Source: CAIKAD01 sp041666245
GTDB lineage: Bacteria > Patescibacteriota > Gracilibacteria > Peribacterales > Peribacteraceae
NCBI GenBank assembly: GCA_041666245.1
Contig: JBAYHG010000006.1
Span: 1 to 64,000, forward strand
Length of the DNA stretch: 64,000 nt
Reading direction: 5' to 3'
In this document: positions 18,199-25,738 of the stretch, piece by piece
How positions within the stretch are numbered: the first letter of the stretch is position 1
Layout of the letters: each line of letters starts with the position of its first letter
Notes under the pieces: model-generated
The model's input: only the letters and a program-made list of their open reading frames with translations
What the model was told of the DNA's origin: nothing
The model's database searches: none
Translations under genes and position numbers: made by a program

Positions 18199-18324
18199 GA
18201 AATGCCCTTTGGAAGAGATCTCGAGCGAAGGGAAAACGCAGACGAGTGGAACCCGGCGTAGCCGCGAACAGCCGCGCGATGTGAGACGACTCCTCGGTGC
18301 TGAAGCTCCCGGGGCAAAGCCGGG

Positions 18325-18357
18325 TGAAACGCGAGATTGACGGGGCTATCGCCTGAG
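18325..18357 (+). repeat. Second, synonymously diverged copy of the trxA 3' end
   Basis: These 33 nt match 18167-18199, the end of trxA. They encode KREIDGAIA and a TGA stop, with four codon differences, all silent (GAT/GAC, GGA/GGG, GCC/GCT, GCT/GCC). The 125 nt between the copies hold no gene. The copy is not attached to an intact ORF. Confidence 0.85.
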
Positions 18358-18398
18358 GTCAGAGCATGTTGCATTGAGGGGAGAGGCAGGGCATTCTC

Positions 18399-18662
18399 TT
18401 GCCCGTGCGCTATGTCCTCAGCATCATCGGAATGGTCGGGGCGTTCTTCATGATGAAATACCGCGAGCGTGTGGGCGACCTCATCGGCGAAGCGGAGTGG
18501 ATGAACAAAGTCGGTGGCGTCTACAACTTGATCATCATCCTCTCGTTCCTCATCTTCTTCTGGTCGGTTGCGGAGTTGACGAACACGACGCGGTTCCTCT
18601 TCGCTCCGGTGATGATGCTCTTCCCGGGACAGCAAACATCATCCGCCTCAATGGACTTCTAG
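18399..18662 (+). CDS. Small membrane protein
   Basis: About 87 residues with two hydrophobic segments: YVLSIIGMVGAFFMM near the N-terminus and NLIIILSFLIFFWSV in the middle. A short charged loop (KYRERVGDLIGEAEW) lies between. The start is uncertain: TTG 18399, GTG 18405 or ATG 18432 are in frame. It follows the displaced trxA tail by about 40 bp. I do not recognise a named family. Confidence 0.6.
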   Translation: MPVRYVLSIIGMVGAFFMMKYRERVGDLIGEAEWMNKVGGVYNLIIILSFLIFFWSVAELTNTTRFLFAPVMMLFPGQQTSSASMDF

Positions 18663-18687
18663 AGGACAGAACGGCTCGAATGGAAGC

Positions 18688-19104
18688 TCAGGCTGCCAGC
18701 ACGACGGAGCCCTGCTTCACCGGCTTATCCACTTTCATGCCGACAGTGTCGCCTTTCTTCGCCAGTGTGATCGGCGTGTGCTCGATCTGCATGGAAGCGA
18801 CACGCTGCTTCAGCGCGTGCTTGCCCCGCTTGAGGACGACTCTGTCTCCTATCCTGAGCGGCGCCTTCAGCTCCACGATGGCCACGCAGATGCGGTCGTA
18901 GAAGTGCACCACCTTGCCGATGGGCTTGGCTTTCACCGCCTTCTTCGCGACCTTCGCCTTCTTGGCCACCTTCTTCTTCGCCGGCTTCTTCTTCGCGACT
19001 TTCCTCTTGGCCGCCTTCGCCGAACGTCTCTTCGCCTTCTTCACGCGTTTCGCCTTCGTCTTCCGGGTCTTCTTCGTCTTTCGGGCCTTCTTGCGTGCTG
19101 CCAT
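18688..19104 (-). CDS. Lys-rich (histone H1-like) domain fused to a translation-factor-like beta-barrel
   Basis: Residues 1-60 are Lys/Ala/Arg repeats (AKKKPAKKKVAKKAK), like bacterial histone H1-type tails that bind nucleic acid. Residues 62-138 (GKVVHFYDRICVAIVEL, then LRIGDRVVLKRG, QIEHTPITLAKKGDTVGMKV) resemble domain II of EF-Tu/IF2-class GTPases without the GTPase. Stand-alone domain-II-like proteins are known in archaea and CPR. The fusion would suit binding to RNA, DNA or ribosomes. The role is inferred only. Confidence 0.75.
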   Translation of the reverse strand: MAARKKARKTKKTRKTKAKRVKKAKRRSAKAAKRKVAKKKPAKKKVAKKAKVAKKAVKAKPIGKVVHFYDRICVAIVELKAPLRIGDRVVLKRGKHALKQRVASMQIEHTPITLAKKGDTVGMKVDKPVKQGSVVLAA

Positions 19105-19219
19105 AGGGAGGGGGGAATTTCCTCAAATTGTACCCTCGTCTAGGAAGAGGACAACTTGGGGAAACATCATCTCGTCATCATCTCATCCCGAAGCCAAAAT
19201 CCACTCCCACGAGGGGTCG

Positions 19220-19233
19220 AATGGTGGAGCTGA
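19220..19233. repeat. att-like copy of the tRNA-Ala 3' end
   Basis: AATGGTGGAGCTGA is identical to 21633-21646, which covers the last 12 nt of tRNA-Ala (minus strand) plus 2 flanking nt. Two of the next three bases also match. It marks the distal border of the AT-rich island. Confidence 0.75.
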
Positions 19234-19321
19234 AGGAAATGATTTTGAACTTTATAAAACCGTCATCAAGCGCCATTCATCTTTGGCAAAAAATCATTTA
19301 ATATATGCCTGCTTCGTTTCA

Positions 19322-20353
19322 ATGATGAAAAATCATCCTCAGAAAAAGATAATTGGCAGTTTTGGAAAAGTATCACTGCTCTATTTTCTTGAGAAAGTCA
19401 TAGCCCCCACAATTACAACATTTCTCGCCTTTTTAGTCTTTCTGTTCGCTTACCAGACGATAAGCGGTATTCATCGCACTAAGTTTTCTCAGCAGCAGTT
19501 GCATTCGATCATTCAGGAATATTTAGGCGATGCTCGTGCTGATTACGATCTTTATAAGGCAGATTTTCACGGCTTCGGGGTTGAGAGCTATGTGGTAGTG
19601 TCTCGGGATCAGTCGCAGATCGATAGTAATAAGCCCAAGACACAGCCAAAGCTGATCGTATTCGATCAGATCCAACCAAATCCTTTAGAGCAGTTCCTGT
19701 TTTCGGAGAAATTATATCAAGCCTCGTTTGTGATGACTCTCGTTCCTGAAAAAGAATATGATCAGGATTTCGAGAATATGGAGTTTATAAAATACAAGAA
19801 TTTCAGAAAGAGATTGGCGTTCTGTATCGGCATGTTCGATAAGAAGTGCGGATTTCTACAGTATAACAATGGGGAATACGAAGTAGTTAGTTTTGCTGAC
19901 GATTTAACAGAACTATGCACGAAATCTGCCCTCGTAAATACTGTTGAGCGTGGATCAGTAAAATTGGCACAGTTGCCGAGTGATTCAAGATTGTACTTCA
20001 GGAGTGAAGATCGTGAGGCATATATTGCTGCACCTGTTTATTCTCGAAAGAAGCCCAATTATCAAGCTTATGGTGATAATGAATCGAAGGGGCAATTCGC
20101 AATTTGTAAGTACACCGGAATGATTGGTATAGAAAATTTCTCTCTCTATAATTATCAGTCAGCATTATGGTGTTATGTATCGAAGGGGAAATTCTACGAA
20201 TCTGAGTTCCCTAACTACCATTTTGTTACTGAGGAACAGCGTCTCGCTTCTGAAAAAGAATTGGAGAAAGAAGTGGATAGAAATGTAGGTGTTCCATTCA
20301 ACGAGTGGAACAACTACAGCGAGATGTGTGATGACGCAATATTGCCGAATTAA
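19322..20353 (+). CDS. Membrane-anchored hypothetical protein in AT-rich island
   Basis: The frame is open far upstream through an antisense stretch of the Lys-rich gene. The AT-rich codon usage and sensible sequence begin near MMKNHPQKK, so I place the start at ATG 19322 (or 19325). There is one N-terminal membrane helix (APTITTFLAFLVFLFAYQ) and then about 290 residues of soluble domain, probably outside or facing the cytosol. It is unlike anything I recognise. It converges on the TIR gene with overlapping TTAA stops. A role as partner of the TIR protein is possible but unproven. Confidence 0.7.
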   Translation: MMKNHPQKKIIGSFGKVSLLYFLEKVIAPTITTFLAFLVFLFAYQTISGIHRTKFSQQQLHSIIQEYLGDARADYDLYKADFHGFGVESYVVVSRDQSQIDSNKPKTQPKLIVFDQIQPNPLEQFLFSEKLYQASFVMTLVPEKEYDQDFENMEFIKYKNFRKRLAFCIGMFDKKCGFLQYNNGEYEVVSFADDLTELCTKSALVNTVERGSVKLAQLPSDSRLYFRSEDREAYIAAPVYSRKKPNYQAYGDNESKGQFAICKYTGMIGIENFSLYNYQSALWCYVSKGKFYESEFPNYHFVTEEQRLASEKELEKEVDRNVGVPFNEWNNYSEMCDDAILPN

Positions 20354-21408
20354 CCTTGGGTAAGCTTCTTCGCCGCCATGCTGACTAAATCCTGTGCGGA
20401 TTCCTTTCTAAGATCAAAGTAAGCAATTGTAGATGGCAGGCCTGTGAGTTCTGTATCGTCGATCTTCACTGGAAGAATGTAACCTTCTTTTTCGCGAAGC
20501 GCTCTTGCTTGAGCGTGCTGCCTTTCATGAGTCGTCCATGCTTTAGCAGCGTAATGTTCAGAAATAAATATCATGCAGTAGCGTCCTCGCTTCGAATAAA
20601 CATCGGCGAGGTAGTCGTAGAGATTTGTACCCCAGAGATCAACTTTAATATCTGTGAACTGATCGAAGAAAACTTTGAAACCTAGTTCTTGAAGTCCGTT
20701 CGCCACTTGCTTCACCGACTCCATGTCTTCGCTAGCATAAGAGATCACGATATCATAATCGAAGGCACCTGTAGGCTGTTGTTCCTCATCACCTTTTTCC
20801 TCAAAGTCACCCGCGCCCATTTTCTTAATTAGCCCTAAATGATCAATTCCTGCGGCAGTGATATAGATGCCACCATTTTCGACAGTGAGCTGATTCACAG
20901 CCGTTTCCTTGATGTAGCCTCTTTCCTCTAGTAGCTCAGCATTATAGTGGTATTGATCTTTTGTTGTCCCGATCAGATCACAGAAGCCATCAACATCGAT
21001 TGGCTCTGTCCTGAACTCAGTAGGGTAACGCCTTCTCAATCTATCAAGCGCTACGAGAATATATCGTTCTACAACATGATCTGCCTTAGGATCAGGGGGT
21101 GGAGTGGTGGTTAAAATCACTTCTGCATAGTTCTTTCCATTGTCATAAAGTCCTAGATCAATACGTGCCTTAGCCCTGCCAAAGACCTTATCTCTCAGAA
21201 TGGGAAATACGTCCCTCGTTCTTAGTATGAATTGTACATATTCCTCAGTGAAGCACACCCGCTCATTAAATGTTTCTGATTTGCCGTTGGGCAATTCATT
21301 ATAGGCATGGACGCGATAACATGAGTTCATGTTGTTCGAATCATCGAATCCATTTCCGATGAGTCGAAAGCCTCTATGGTTAGTTTCAACAACTTCTCTG
21401 CCAGACAT
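20350..21408 (-). CDS. TIR-domain protein, probable defence effector
   Basis: The start MSGREVVET (ATG 21408) is preferred to the frame's upstream ATG at 21471. Residues 1-110 are unassigned. About 120-200 look like a winged-helix module (YILVALDRLRRRYP, LLEERGYI). Residues 216-352 are a TIR domain (DYDIVISYASED, LGFKVFFDQ, CMIFISEHYAAKAWTTHERQHA). The Glu of THERQ (near 295) sits where NAD-cleaving TIRs have the catalytic Glu. Bacterial TIR proteins often degrade NAD or make cyclic-ADPR signals during phage attack. AT-rich composition and island location support transfer. Confidence 0.85.
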   Translation of the reverse strand: MSGREVVETNHRGFRLIGNGFDDSNNMNSCYRVHAYNELPNGKSETFNERVCFTEEYVQFILRTRDVFPILRDKVFGRAKARIDLGLYDNGKNYAEVILTTTPPPDPKADHVVERYILVALDRLRRRYPTEFRTEPIDVDGFCDLIGTTKDQYHYNAELLEERGYIKETAVNQLTVENGGIYITAAGIDHLGLIKKMGAGDFEEKGDEEQQPTGAFDYDIVISYASEDMESVKQVANGLQELGFKVFFDQFTDIKVDLWGTNLYDYLADVYSKRGRYCMIFISEHYAAKAWTTHERQHAQARALREKEGYILPVKIDDTELTGLPSTIAYFDLRKESAQDLVSMAAKKLTQG

Positions 21409-21634
21409 AGACAGATAATAATGCAAACATAAAATGTGTACAGTCTCGGAGCAGCAAGCGATCCATTGCAATGGAGGATTTTGAACTCAAAGACGATTGC
21501 TACATAAAGCCATTCATTGAACTCAGTGGCGAGAAATCCATGAAGATACAAATCTCGATTTTGAATTCGCCTATAATCGCCTAAAACTCAAAATTCTTCA
21601 TCAAAACGCATATTTCAAATTTTGAATTCCCTAA

Positions 21635-21710
21635 TGGTGGAGCTGAGGGGACTTGAACCCCTGACCCCCTGCTTGCAAAGCAGGTGCTCTACCGCTGAGC
21701 TACAGCCCCA
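21635..21710 (-). tRNA. tRNA-Ala (UGC)
   Basis: On the minus strand it reads GGGGCTGTAGCTCAGC, anticodon arm CTGCTTTGCAAGCAG with TGC anticodon, GGTTCAAGTCC T-arm, and an encoded CCA end. The acceptor stem has the G3:U70 pair that identifies tRNA-Ala. It is 76 nt. The 3' end is the likely attachment site of the adjacent island. Confidence 0.97.
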
Positions 21711-21792
21711 TACGATCAGATATTTGAGAGATCAATACCGCGGGATCGAGCTGATGCACCTTGTTTCCTGACGCCGCGCAAGCGCGGCTTGG

Positions 21793-21810
21793 CGCTGAGC
21801 TACAGCCCCA
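21793..21810 (-). repeat. Copy of the first 18 nt of tRNA-Ala
   Basis: CGCTGAGCTACAGCCCCA is identical to 21693-21710, the 5' end of the tRNA, but continues into an unrelated GC hairpin (GCCGCGCAAGCGCGGC). It is not a functional tRNA and is probably a recombination scar beside the tRNA. Confidence 0.75.
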
Positions 21811-21826
21811 GTGCGCGCAGTGTACC

Positions 21827-22996
21827 TCACGTCACGATCTTTTCCAGCTTCCCTCCCTCCACCGCCATCCTCAGTTCCATCCCACACCGCTCCCCGACGC
21901 TCATGGACTGCCCGTAGAGGTAGCCGGAGTACGGCGTGGCGCTGATGCCCGGCGAGCCGGGAATGCGCAGGGAAACATCGAAGATGACAATGTCTTCCTT
22001 CCCCTCTTCCGCCACCACCGCCCCCTGCAGCGCGAAGGGCCCGATGATCCCCTTCCCCGATGGATCCAGTTTCTTCGGCAGCTTCTGTGTCGCCTTCACG
22101 AACTTCTCGCCGAGAGAAAACGCCTTCTCGAGGATCGACTCCTTCACCGTGCAGGCGATGTGCCCCGTCTCGATCATCTTCAGCGGGACGTGCTTGCGCG
22201 CGATGTCCTGATCCGAAGCCGTCATGCGGAGAAACCCGTCCAGATTCGTCTGCCGGCGCGTGTCCGTGCCGAGCAGCTCCAGTTCCTTCGTGAGCGACGA
22301 GTAGAAGAAGTTGAAATTGATCGGCGCCCCGACCACAAACTCCTCGATCGTCGCCTGCCGCCAGGCTTCCGTCACCTTCCCCTCCTTTTCGAGCTTCGAT
22401 CCCACGCGCTCCCATTCCGCCATGTTCTCGACGACGAAGAACGCACGCTCGTAGCCGCGCTTCGCCTCGCTCGCCTTCACGAGCACCGGTCGGTCGATGT
22501 CCTCGGGCCTGGCGAAGATTTTGGGTGTGCGGATCCCCGCGCGCTTGAGCAGTGTGTACTGATTGAACGCCTGATCGCGCTCCTCCATGCGAAGCAGCGT
22601 CCGCGAGCCGAAGATCGGCACGTGGAACTCGTTCTCCACCTTCGCGAAATCCTTGAAGTAGACCCAGAAGTAGCGGTTGTGGACGAAGATCGTATTCATT
22701 TTGCGGAGCTTCCGCTGCACATCTTTCTCCAGAATGTCCTCGAAGCTTTTCACGAGGATCACCTTGTCGATGCAGCCAACCTCGTTCTCGTCCTTGGGAT
22801 TTGGGACTTGGGATTTGAGTTTTCGCGTTCGGAAATACTTCTCATACGTTTGCTCCCTCCCCTTCCGCGCGACGCACACCGTCTTGAACCCCCACTGCTT
22901 CGCGCCGTGACACACATCCAGCGCACTGTGGCCGCCGAGGACGCCGATCGTCAGGTTTTCCAGATCGTAGCCGGAGAGGAGATCTGCATTATTCAT
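21827..22996 (-). CDS. PurP-like ATP-grasp ligase (FAICAR synthetase family), copy 1
   Basis: PurP makes FAICAR from AICAR, formate and ATP in archaeal purine synthesis. The start MNNADLLSGYD is ATG 22996. Family features: GVLGGHSALDVCHGAK at residues 18-33, KGREQTYEKY, the PEDIDRPVLVK ATP-grasp strand, the FVVGAPINFNFFYS box, and a C-terminal PFALQGAVV/IFDVSLRI metal-binding region. A short segment (KLKSQVPNPKDE) is encoded by an AATCCCAAG-family array absent from the paralogue. No other pur genes are nearby, so the true substrate may differ. Confidence 0.85.
   Translation of the reverse strand: MNNADLLSGYDLENLTIGVLGGHSALDVCHGAKQWGFKTVCVARKGREQTYEKYFRTRKLKSQVPNPKDENEVGCIDKVILVKSFEDILEKDVQRKLRKMNTIFVHNRYFWVYFKDFAKVENEFHVPIFGSRTLLRMEERDQAFNQYTLLKRAGIRTPKIFARPEDIDRPVLVKASEAKRGYERAFFVVENMAEWERVGSKLEKEGKVTEAWRQATIEEFVVGAPINFNFFYSSLTKELELLGTDTRRQTNLDGFLRMTASDQDIARKHVPLKMIETGHIACTVKESILEKAFSLGEKFVKATQKLPKKLDPSGKGIIGPFALQGAVVAEEGKEDIVIFDVSLRIPGSPGISATPYSGYLYGQSMSVGERCGMELRMAVEGGKLEKIVT
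22791..22824. repeat. AATCCCAAG-family words inside a coding region
   Basis: TCCTTGGGATTTGGGACTTGG continuing to GGGATTTGAG lies in frame in PurP-like copy 1, encoding LKSQVPNPKD on the minus strand. The adjacent paralogue has no equivalent residues, so this is an array inserted into a gene without breaking it. Confidence 0.82.
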
Positions 22997-23025
22997 GGGA
23001 ATGAGTGTATCAGATGAGGTTTGAA

Positions 23026-23077
23026 TGAATAATTGATAATGGATAATTATCAATTTTCAATTGTCAATTTTCCATTC
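23026..23077. repeat. Word array (GATAATGGATAATT family)
   Basis: AATAATTGATAATGGATAATT is followed by the inverted words ATCAATTTTCAATTGTCAATT. It fills the gap between the two PurP-like genes and forms an AT-rich hairpin. Same word family as 7508-7592. Confidence 0.85.
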
Positions 23078-23091
23078 CGGCGTTCATGTGA

Positions 23092-24153
23092 TTAGCCCAG
23101 TATCTCTCCAAGCCTGCCTGCCGTGATGGCGTCCTTAATATCTCGGGCGAGACGCCGGCCGGTGCTCATCGGCACATCGTACTTCAGGGCGGAATACGGT
23201 GATCCTTCGATGAAGGGATTGGTTCCGGCGACGATGCGCGCGCTGATTTCGAAGACGTAGATCTCGAGTTTGCGCGTGATGATCGCCTCGAGGCAGAAGG
23301 GTCCGAAGAGTCCTTTGCCCGCTCCCGGAAGCGATTTGCTGACCTCGACGACCTTCTCCCCCATCGTGAAGAACTGCGGCAGGAGCGATTCGCGGACGAC
23401 AATGGGGATATTGCCGACAATCGTGTACGACGTGTGGATGTTCGCGGCCAATTGATCCTCGGCGCGGATGCGCCCGATGGAGTCGGCGTTGGACTCGTAG
23501 CGCTTGTCCATGCTCATGATCTCCAGCTCGCCGGTGATCGGAGAATAGAAGTAGTGGACGTAGAGCGGCGCCCCCACGATGTACTCCTGGATGACGAAGT
23601 CGTTCTCATCGGGGTACTTGCGGTTCTTCACCTCGTAGAACTGCTCCGCGGACCGGACGACGAAGTAGCCGAAGCCGCCGCCAGCCCCGTGAAACTTGAT
23701 GATGACCGGACGATCGATGTCCTCGGGCTTCTTGAACACGCGCGGGAGGAGCAAGCCGGACTTGAGGAGCCACTCGCGTTCCATGCCGCGGTCGCTCTCC
23801 CATTCCAGGATTTCCTTGGTTCCGTAGTACATCGCGCGCAGATTCTTCACACGATCATGTCCGAGGTACGACACGAACGAACCGTGCGGAATCACGATGG
23901 CATTGCGCTTGATCAACGCATCTTCGAGCTTGCTATCCCACTCCTTCCAGTCGTCCACGAGGAGGACCTCATCCGCCACGGGGAAGCTCTCGTACACCCG
24001 CTCGGAACCGCGCTTGCAGACGACGAGGTTGCGCATCCCCTCGTCCCGAGCGCCCTTGAGAATCTGCAACGCCGAGTGACTGCCCATCGTCGCGATGACG
24101 AAGTCCTTCGGATTGGATGAAGCCTGCGCTGCAGATGCACTGTTCTTCTTCAT
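23092..24153 (-). CDS. PurP-like ATP-grasp ligase, copy 2
   Basis: The start MKKNSASAAQ is ATG 24153. It is the same family as the downstream copy: ATMGSHSALQILKGARDEG, CKRGSERVYESF, KPEDIDRPVIIKFHGAGGGFGYF (a Gly-rich ATP-grasp loop), EYIVGAPLYVHYFYSP, GPFCLEAIITR and FEISARIVAGTNP. This copy keeps the glycine-rich loop better than copy 1, whose equivalent is KASEAKRGYERAFF. The two may work as a hetero-oligomer or on different substrates. It is upstream in the same operon, with 95 bp between genes. Confidence 0.85.
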   Translation of the reverse strand: MKKNSASAAQASSNPKDFVIATMGSHSALQILKGARDEGMRNLVVCKRGSERVYESFPVADEVLLVDDWKEWDSKLEDALIKRNAIVIPHGSFVSYLGHDRVKNLRAMYYGTKEILEWESDRGMEREWLLKSGLLLPRVFKKPEDIDRPVIIKFHGAGGGFGYFVVRSAEQFYEVKNRKYPDENDFVIQEYIVGAPLYVHYFYSPITGELEIMSMDKRYESNADSIGRIRAEDQLAANIHTSYTIVGNIPIVVRESLLPQFFTMGEKVVEVSKSLPGAGKGLFGPFCLEAIITRKLEIYVFEISARIVAGTNPFIEGSPYSALKYDVPMSTGRRLARDIKDAITAGRLGEILG

Positions 24154-24221
24154 GATATTAACGGAAATCCTAACAAATTGAGCAGGTCCGCACAACGTGA
24201 TTCTGAGAAACCTCAAAATAA

Positions 24222-24239
24222 GGGCGCCACGCGGCGCCC
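24222..24239 (-). terminator. Rho-independent terminator
   Basis: On the minus strand GGGCGCC-GCGT-GGCGCCC is followed by TTATTTTGAGG. It ends transcription of the anchored protein at 24258-24812 before the PurP operon. Confidence 0.85.
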
Positions 24240-24257
24240 TCAGTACTTGATTTGAAA

Positions 24258-24812
24258 TTATGGCTTCGGATACACCCTGCCCCCAGCCTGCTCAGTATCA
24301 CAGATGACACGGCGTGTGGTGCGCTCTCCGTACTGCTCACAATTGTTATCGACGGTACCAACAACGGACGATCCCTGTCCAGAAGCGGCAGCATGCGTAG
24401 CCTGAGTCGGGCAATACTGATTGATGAAGAACGGTCCGACAGCCTTCAGATTCGTCCTCATCTGGAGATTCACGTAGTTCACAGGAACGTTCTGATCGAC
24501 AGAGTTTTCAAAGGCCGCAGCCATGGCACGGGCAATGGTGCACTCCTCCGAATCGACTACCGGCTGCACGGCAACGGGGGCGGACGATCGGAAGTAGGAG
24601 GACGAAGTAGAGAAATCATCCTTGCCCTGGGTCGTCGCCTCCGGCCTTCGCAGAGCGTCAGCACGGGGGAGAACCTGCGTAGTGATGGCCACACGGTACG
24701 CCAGGGCGGAGGCACTCACAGCATCAGGGTTGATGATGCCGAAGATGGCCATGCCAACGAGGAGCCCGGCTACTGCACCGCACACGGCGACGCTGACAGT
24801 ACGTGTCTTCAT
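24258..24812 (-). CDS. Membrane-anchored or secreted hypothetical protein
   Basis: The start MKTRTVSVAVCGAVAG (ATG 24812) opens an N-terminal hydrophobic segment (residues 5-26). The 185-residue product has a 100-residue middle with no recognised motif and four cysteines in the C-terminal half (EECTIA, QYCPTQ, NNCEQY, VICDTE), consistent with disulfides outside the cell. It has its own terminator and is probably a single-gene transcript. The function is unknown. Confidence 0.72.
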   Translation of the reverse strand: MKTRTVSVAVCGAVAGLLVGMAIFGIINPDAVSASALAYRVAITTQVLPRADALRRPEATTQGKDDFSTSSSYFRSSAPVAVQPVVDSEECTIARAMAAAFENSVDQNVPVNYVNLQMRTNLKAVGPFFINQYCPTQATHAAASGQGSSVVGTVDNNCEQYGERTTRRVICDTEQAGGRVYPKP

Positions 24813-24887
24813 AGAATGGTGGGGAAATGTGTGTTCGTCACCATTATAGGACAAATGGCGAGAATTCGCAATCTCTCGGCCAGCTCT

Positions 24888-25271
24888 TCAACAAGGTACT
24901 ATTCGTTTCTGGCCGTTGCACTTCGGGATCCTCTTCATGCCAAGAAACACCTTGAGAGGTGTTTCCTTCCCCACCCCCTGCTCACTGACACCGAGGGCGA
25001 AGAGCGCATCAAACATGCGATGATTAATCTCATCCTCAATCGCGCGCTGTGCGGCAGACATGGGCGGAACTTCGATCACCTCTCCAAAGAGCATGACCGT
25101 GTGAATGCGCTCGCGCATTTCTTCCGTCGTCAGATCGGTCCGGGAGAGAATCTCGCGTGCCGTTTCCGTGGAGACGTCGGGATACAGGATGGATGAGCCG
25201 AAGATGGATGCAGCATCGGGAAAGGAATCTGTAGAAACAGGCTCTTCGGCGAGGGCTTCGGTGGAACTCAT
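24888..25271 (-). CDS. Hypothetical acidic protein
   Basis: The start MSSTEALAEEPVS is ATG 25271; the frame is open further up but crosses the neighbouring gene's stop region. About 127 residues, acidic N-terminus, a helical middle (ETAREILSRTDLTTEEMRER) and a basic Cys-ending tail. It has no membrane segment. It follows the 81-aa ORF by 17 bp and is probably in one operon with it. I do not recognise the family. Confidence 0.6.
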   Translation of the reverse strand: MSSTEALAEEPVSTDSFPDAASIFGSSILYPDVSTETAREILSRTDLTTEEMRERIHTVMLFGEVIEVPPMSAAQRAIEDEINHRMFDALFALGVSEQGVGKETPLKVFLGMKRIPKCNGQKRIVPC

Positions 25272-25288
25272 GGGGGAAAGGAAAGGAA

Positions 25289-25534
25289 TTAAAATACATC
25301 GGCAAACTTCTCTCTCAACACACTGATGTGATTTCTTCGCTCGCATGCAGAACGAAGCTCTGCCTCGCACTCGTTGCGAGGACGATCTTCGACGATCGTC
25401 AGTGCTTCAGGCGGGATGATGTGCCCCTTTGCCCGGTTCAGCATACGGATTTCATCCGGTGTGTAGGGAGAAGGGTGACCATCGACGGCGATCATTGCGC
25501 TGTCTGGAGGAAGGAGGCATCGAACGTGATTCAT
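25289..25534 (-). CDS. Small hypothetical protein (81 aa)
   Basis: Co-directional with and 17 bp upstream of the previous entry. It contains PYTPDEIRMLNRAKGH and a basic C-terminus, with no signal peptide. There is no Shine-Dalgarno. A strong terminator-like T-tract lies only about 20 nt upstream of the ATG, so expression may depend on read-through of the structured RNA just upstream. Confidence 0.5.
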   Translation of the reverse strand: MNHVRCLLPPDSAMIAVDGHPSPYTPDEIRMLNRAKGHIIPPEALTIVEDRPRNECEAELRSACERRNHISVLREKFADVF

Positions 25535-25554
25535 AGAAGATGGAGAAGCAAAAA

Positions 25555-25705
25555 ATTAAAAAAACGCCTCGGCACGGTGTTCGCAAACACCGCGCCCCGC
25601 TGGGAAGGGGGCATCGCCGGTTCCAGGTTCCTACGCGCGCACGACCCCTTCCTCCCTAAGGAGGAGAAGGAGGAGCCCGAGGCGAAGCTGCGTGCGCGAC
25701 ATGAC
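25555..25705 (-). ncRNA. Candidate structured RNA with own promoter and terminator
   Basis: The minus strand has a -35 TTGACA/-10 TACAAT pair just upstream. About 150 nt follow, with stems CGCGCACG/CGTGCGCG and a CCTTCTCC/GGAGGAAGG hairpin, GCCCC/GGGGC, and GGTGTTTGCGAACACC. CGCCTCGG pairs with CCGAGGCG directly before TTTTTTTAATTTTTT. The last pairing crosses the first stem, giving a pseudoknot. It could be a stand-alone sRNA or an attenuating leader for the 25534-24888 operon. No known class matches on inspection. Confidence 0.55.
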
Positions 25706-25711
25706 CGGGGC

Positions 25712-25738
25712 ATTGTAGGCGAAAGGTTCATTTGTCAA
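25712..25738 (-). promoter_or_regulatory. Sigma70-like promoter of the candidate RNA
   Basis: Minus strand TTGACA (25738-25733), 15-nt spacer, TACAAT (25717-25712). The hexamers are near perfect but the spacing is short. Transcription would begin near 25705. Confidence 0.6.

Larger units (their letters stand above)
19220..21646. mobile_element. Small AT-rich genomic island at the tRNA-Ala 3' end
   Basis: The segment is visibly AT-rich against GC-rich flanks. It begins at a 14-bp copy (19220-19233) of the tRNA-Ala 3' end and finishes at the real one (21633-21646), the classic attL/attR layout for integration into a tRNA 3' end. It carries two convergent genes whose stops overlap, a membrane-anchored orphan and a TIR protein. 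No integrase is present, so it is a remnant or was mobilised in trans. Confidence 0.7.

Noticed and set aside
21793..21810. Second tRNA gene
   Set aside because: Only the first 18 nt match; no anticodon or T-arm follows.
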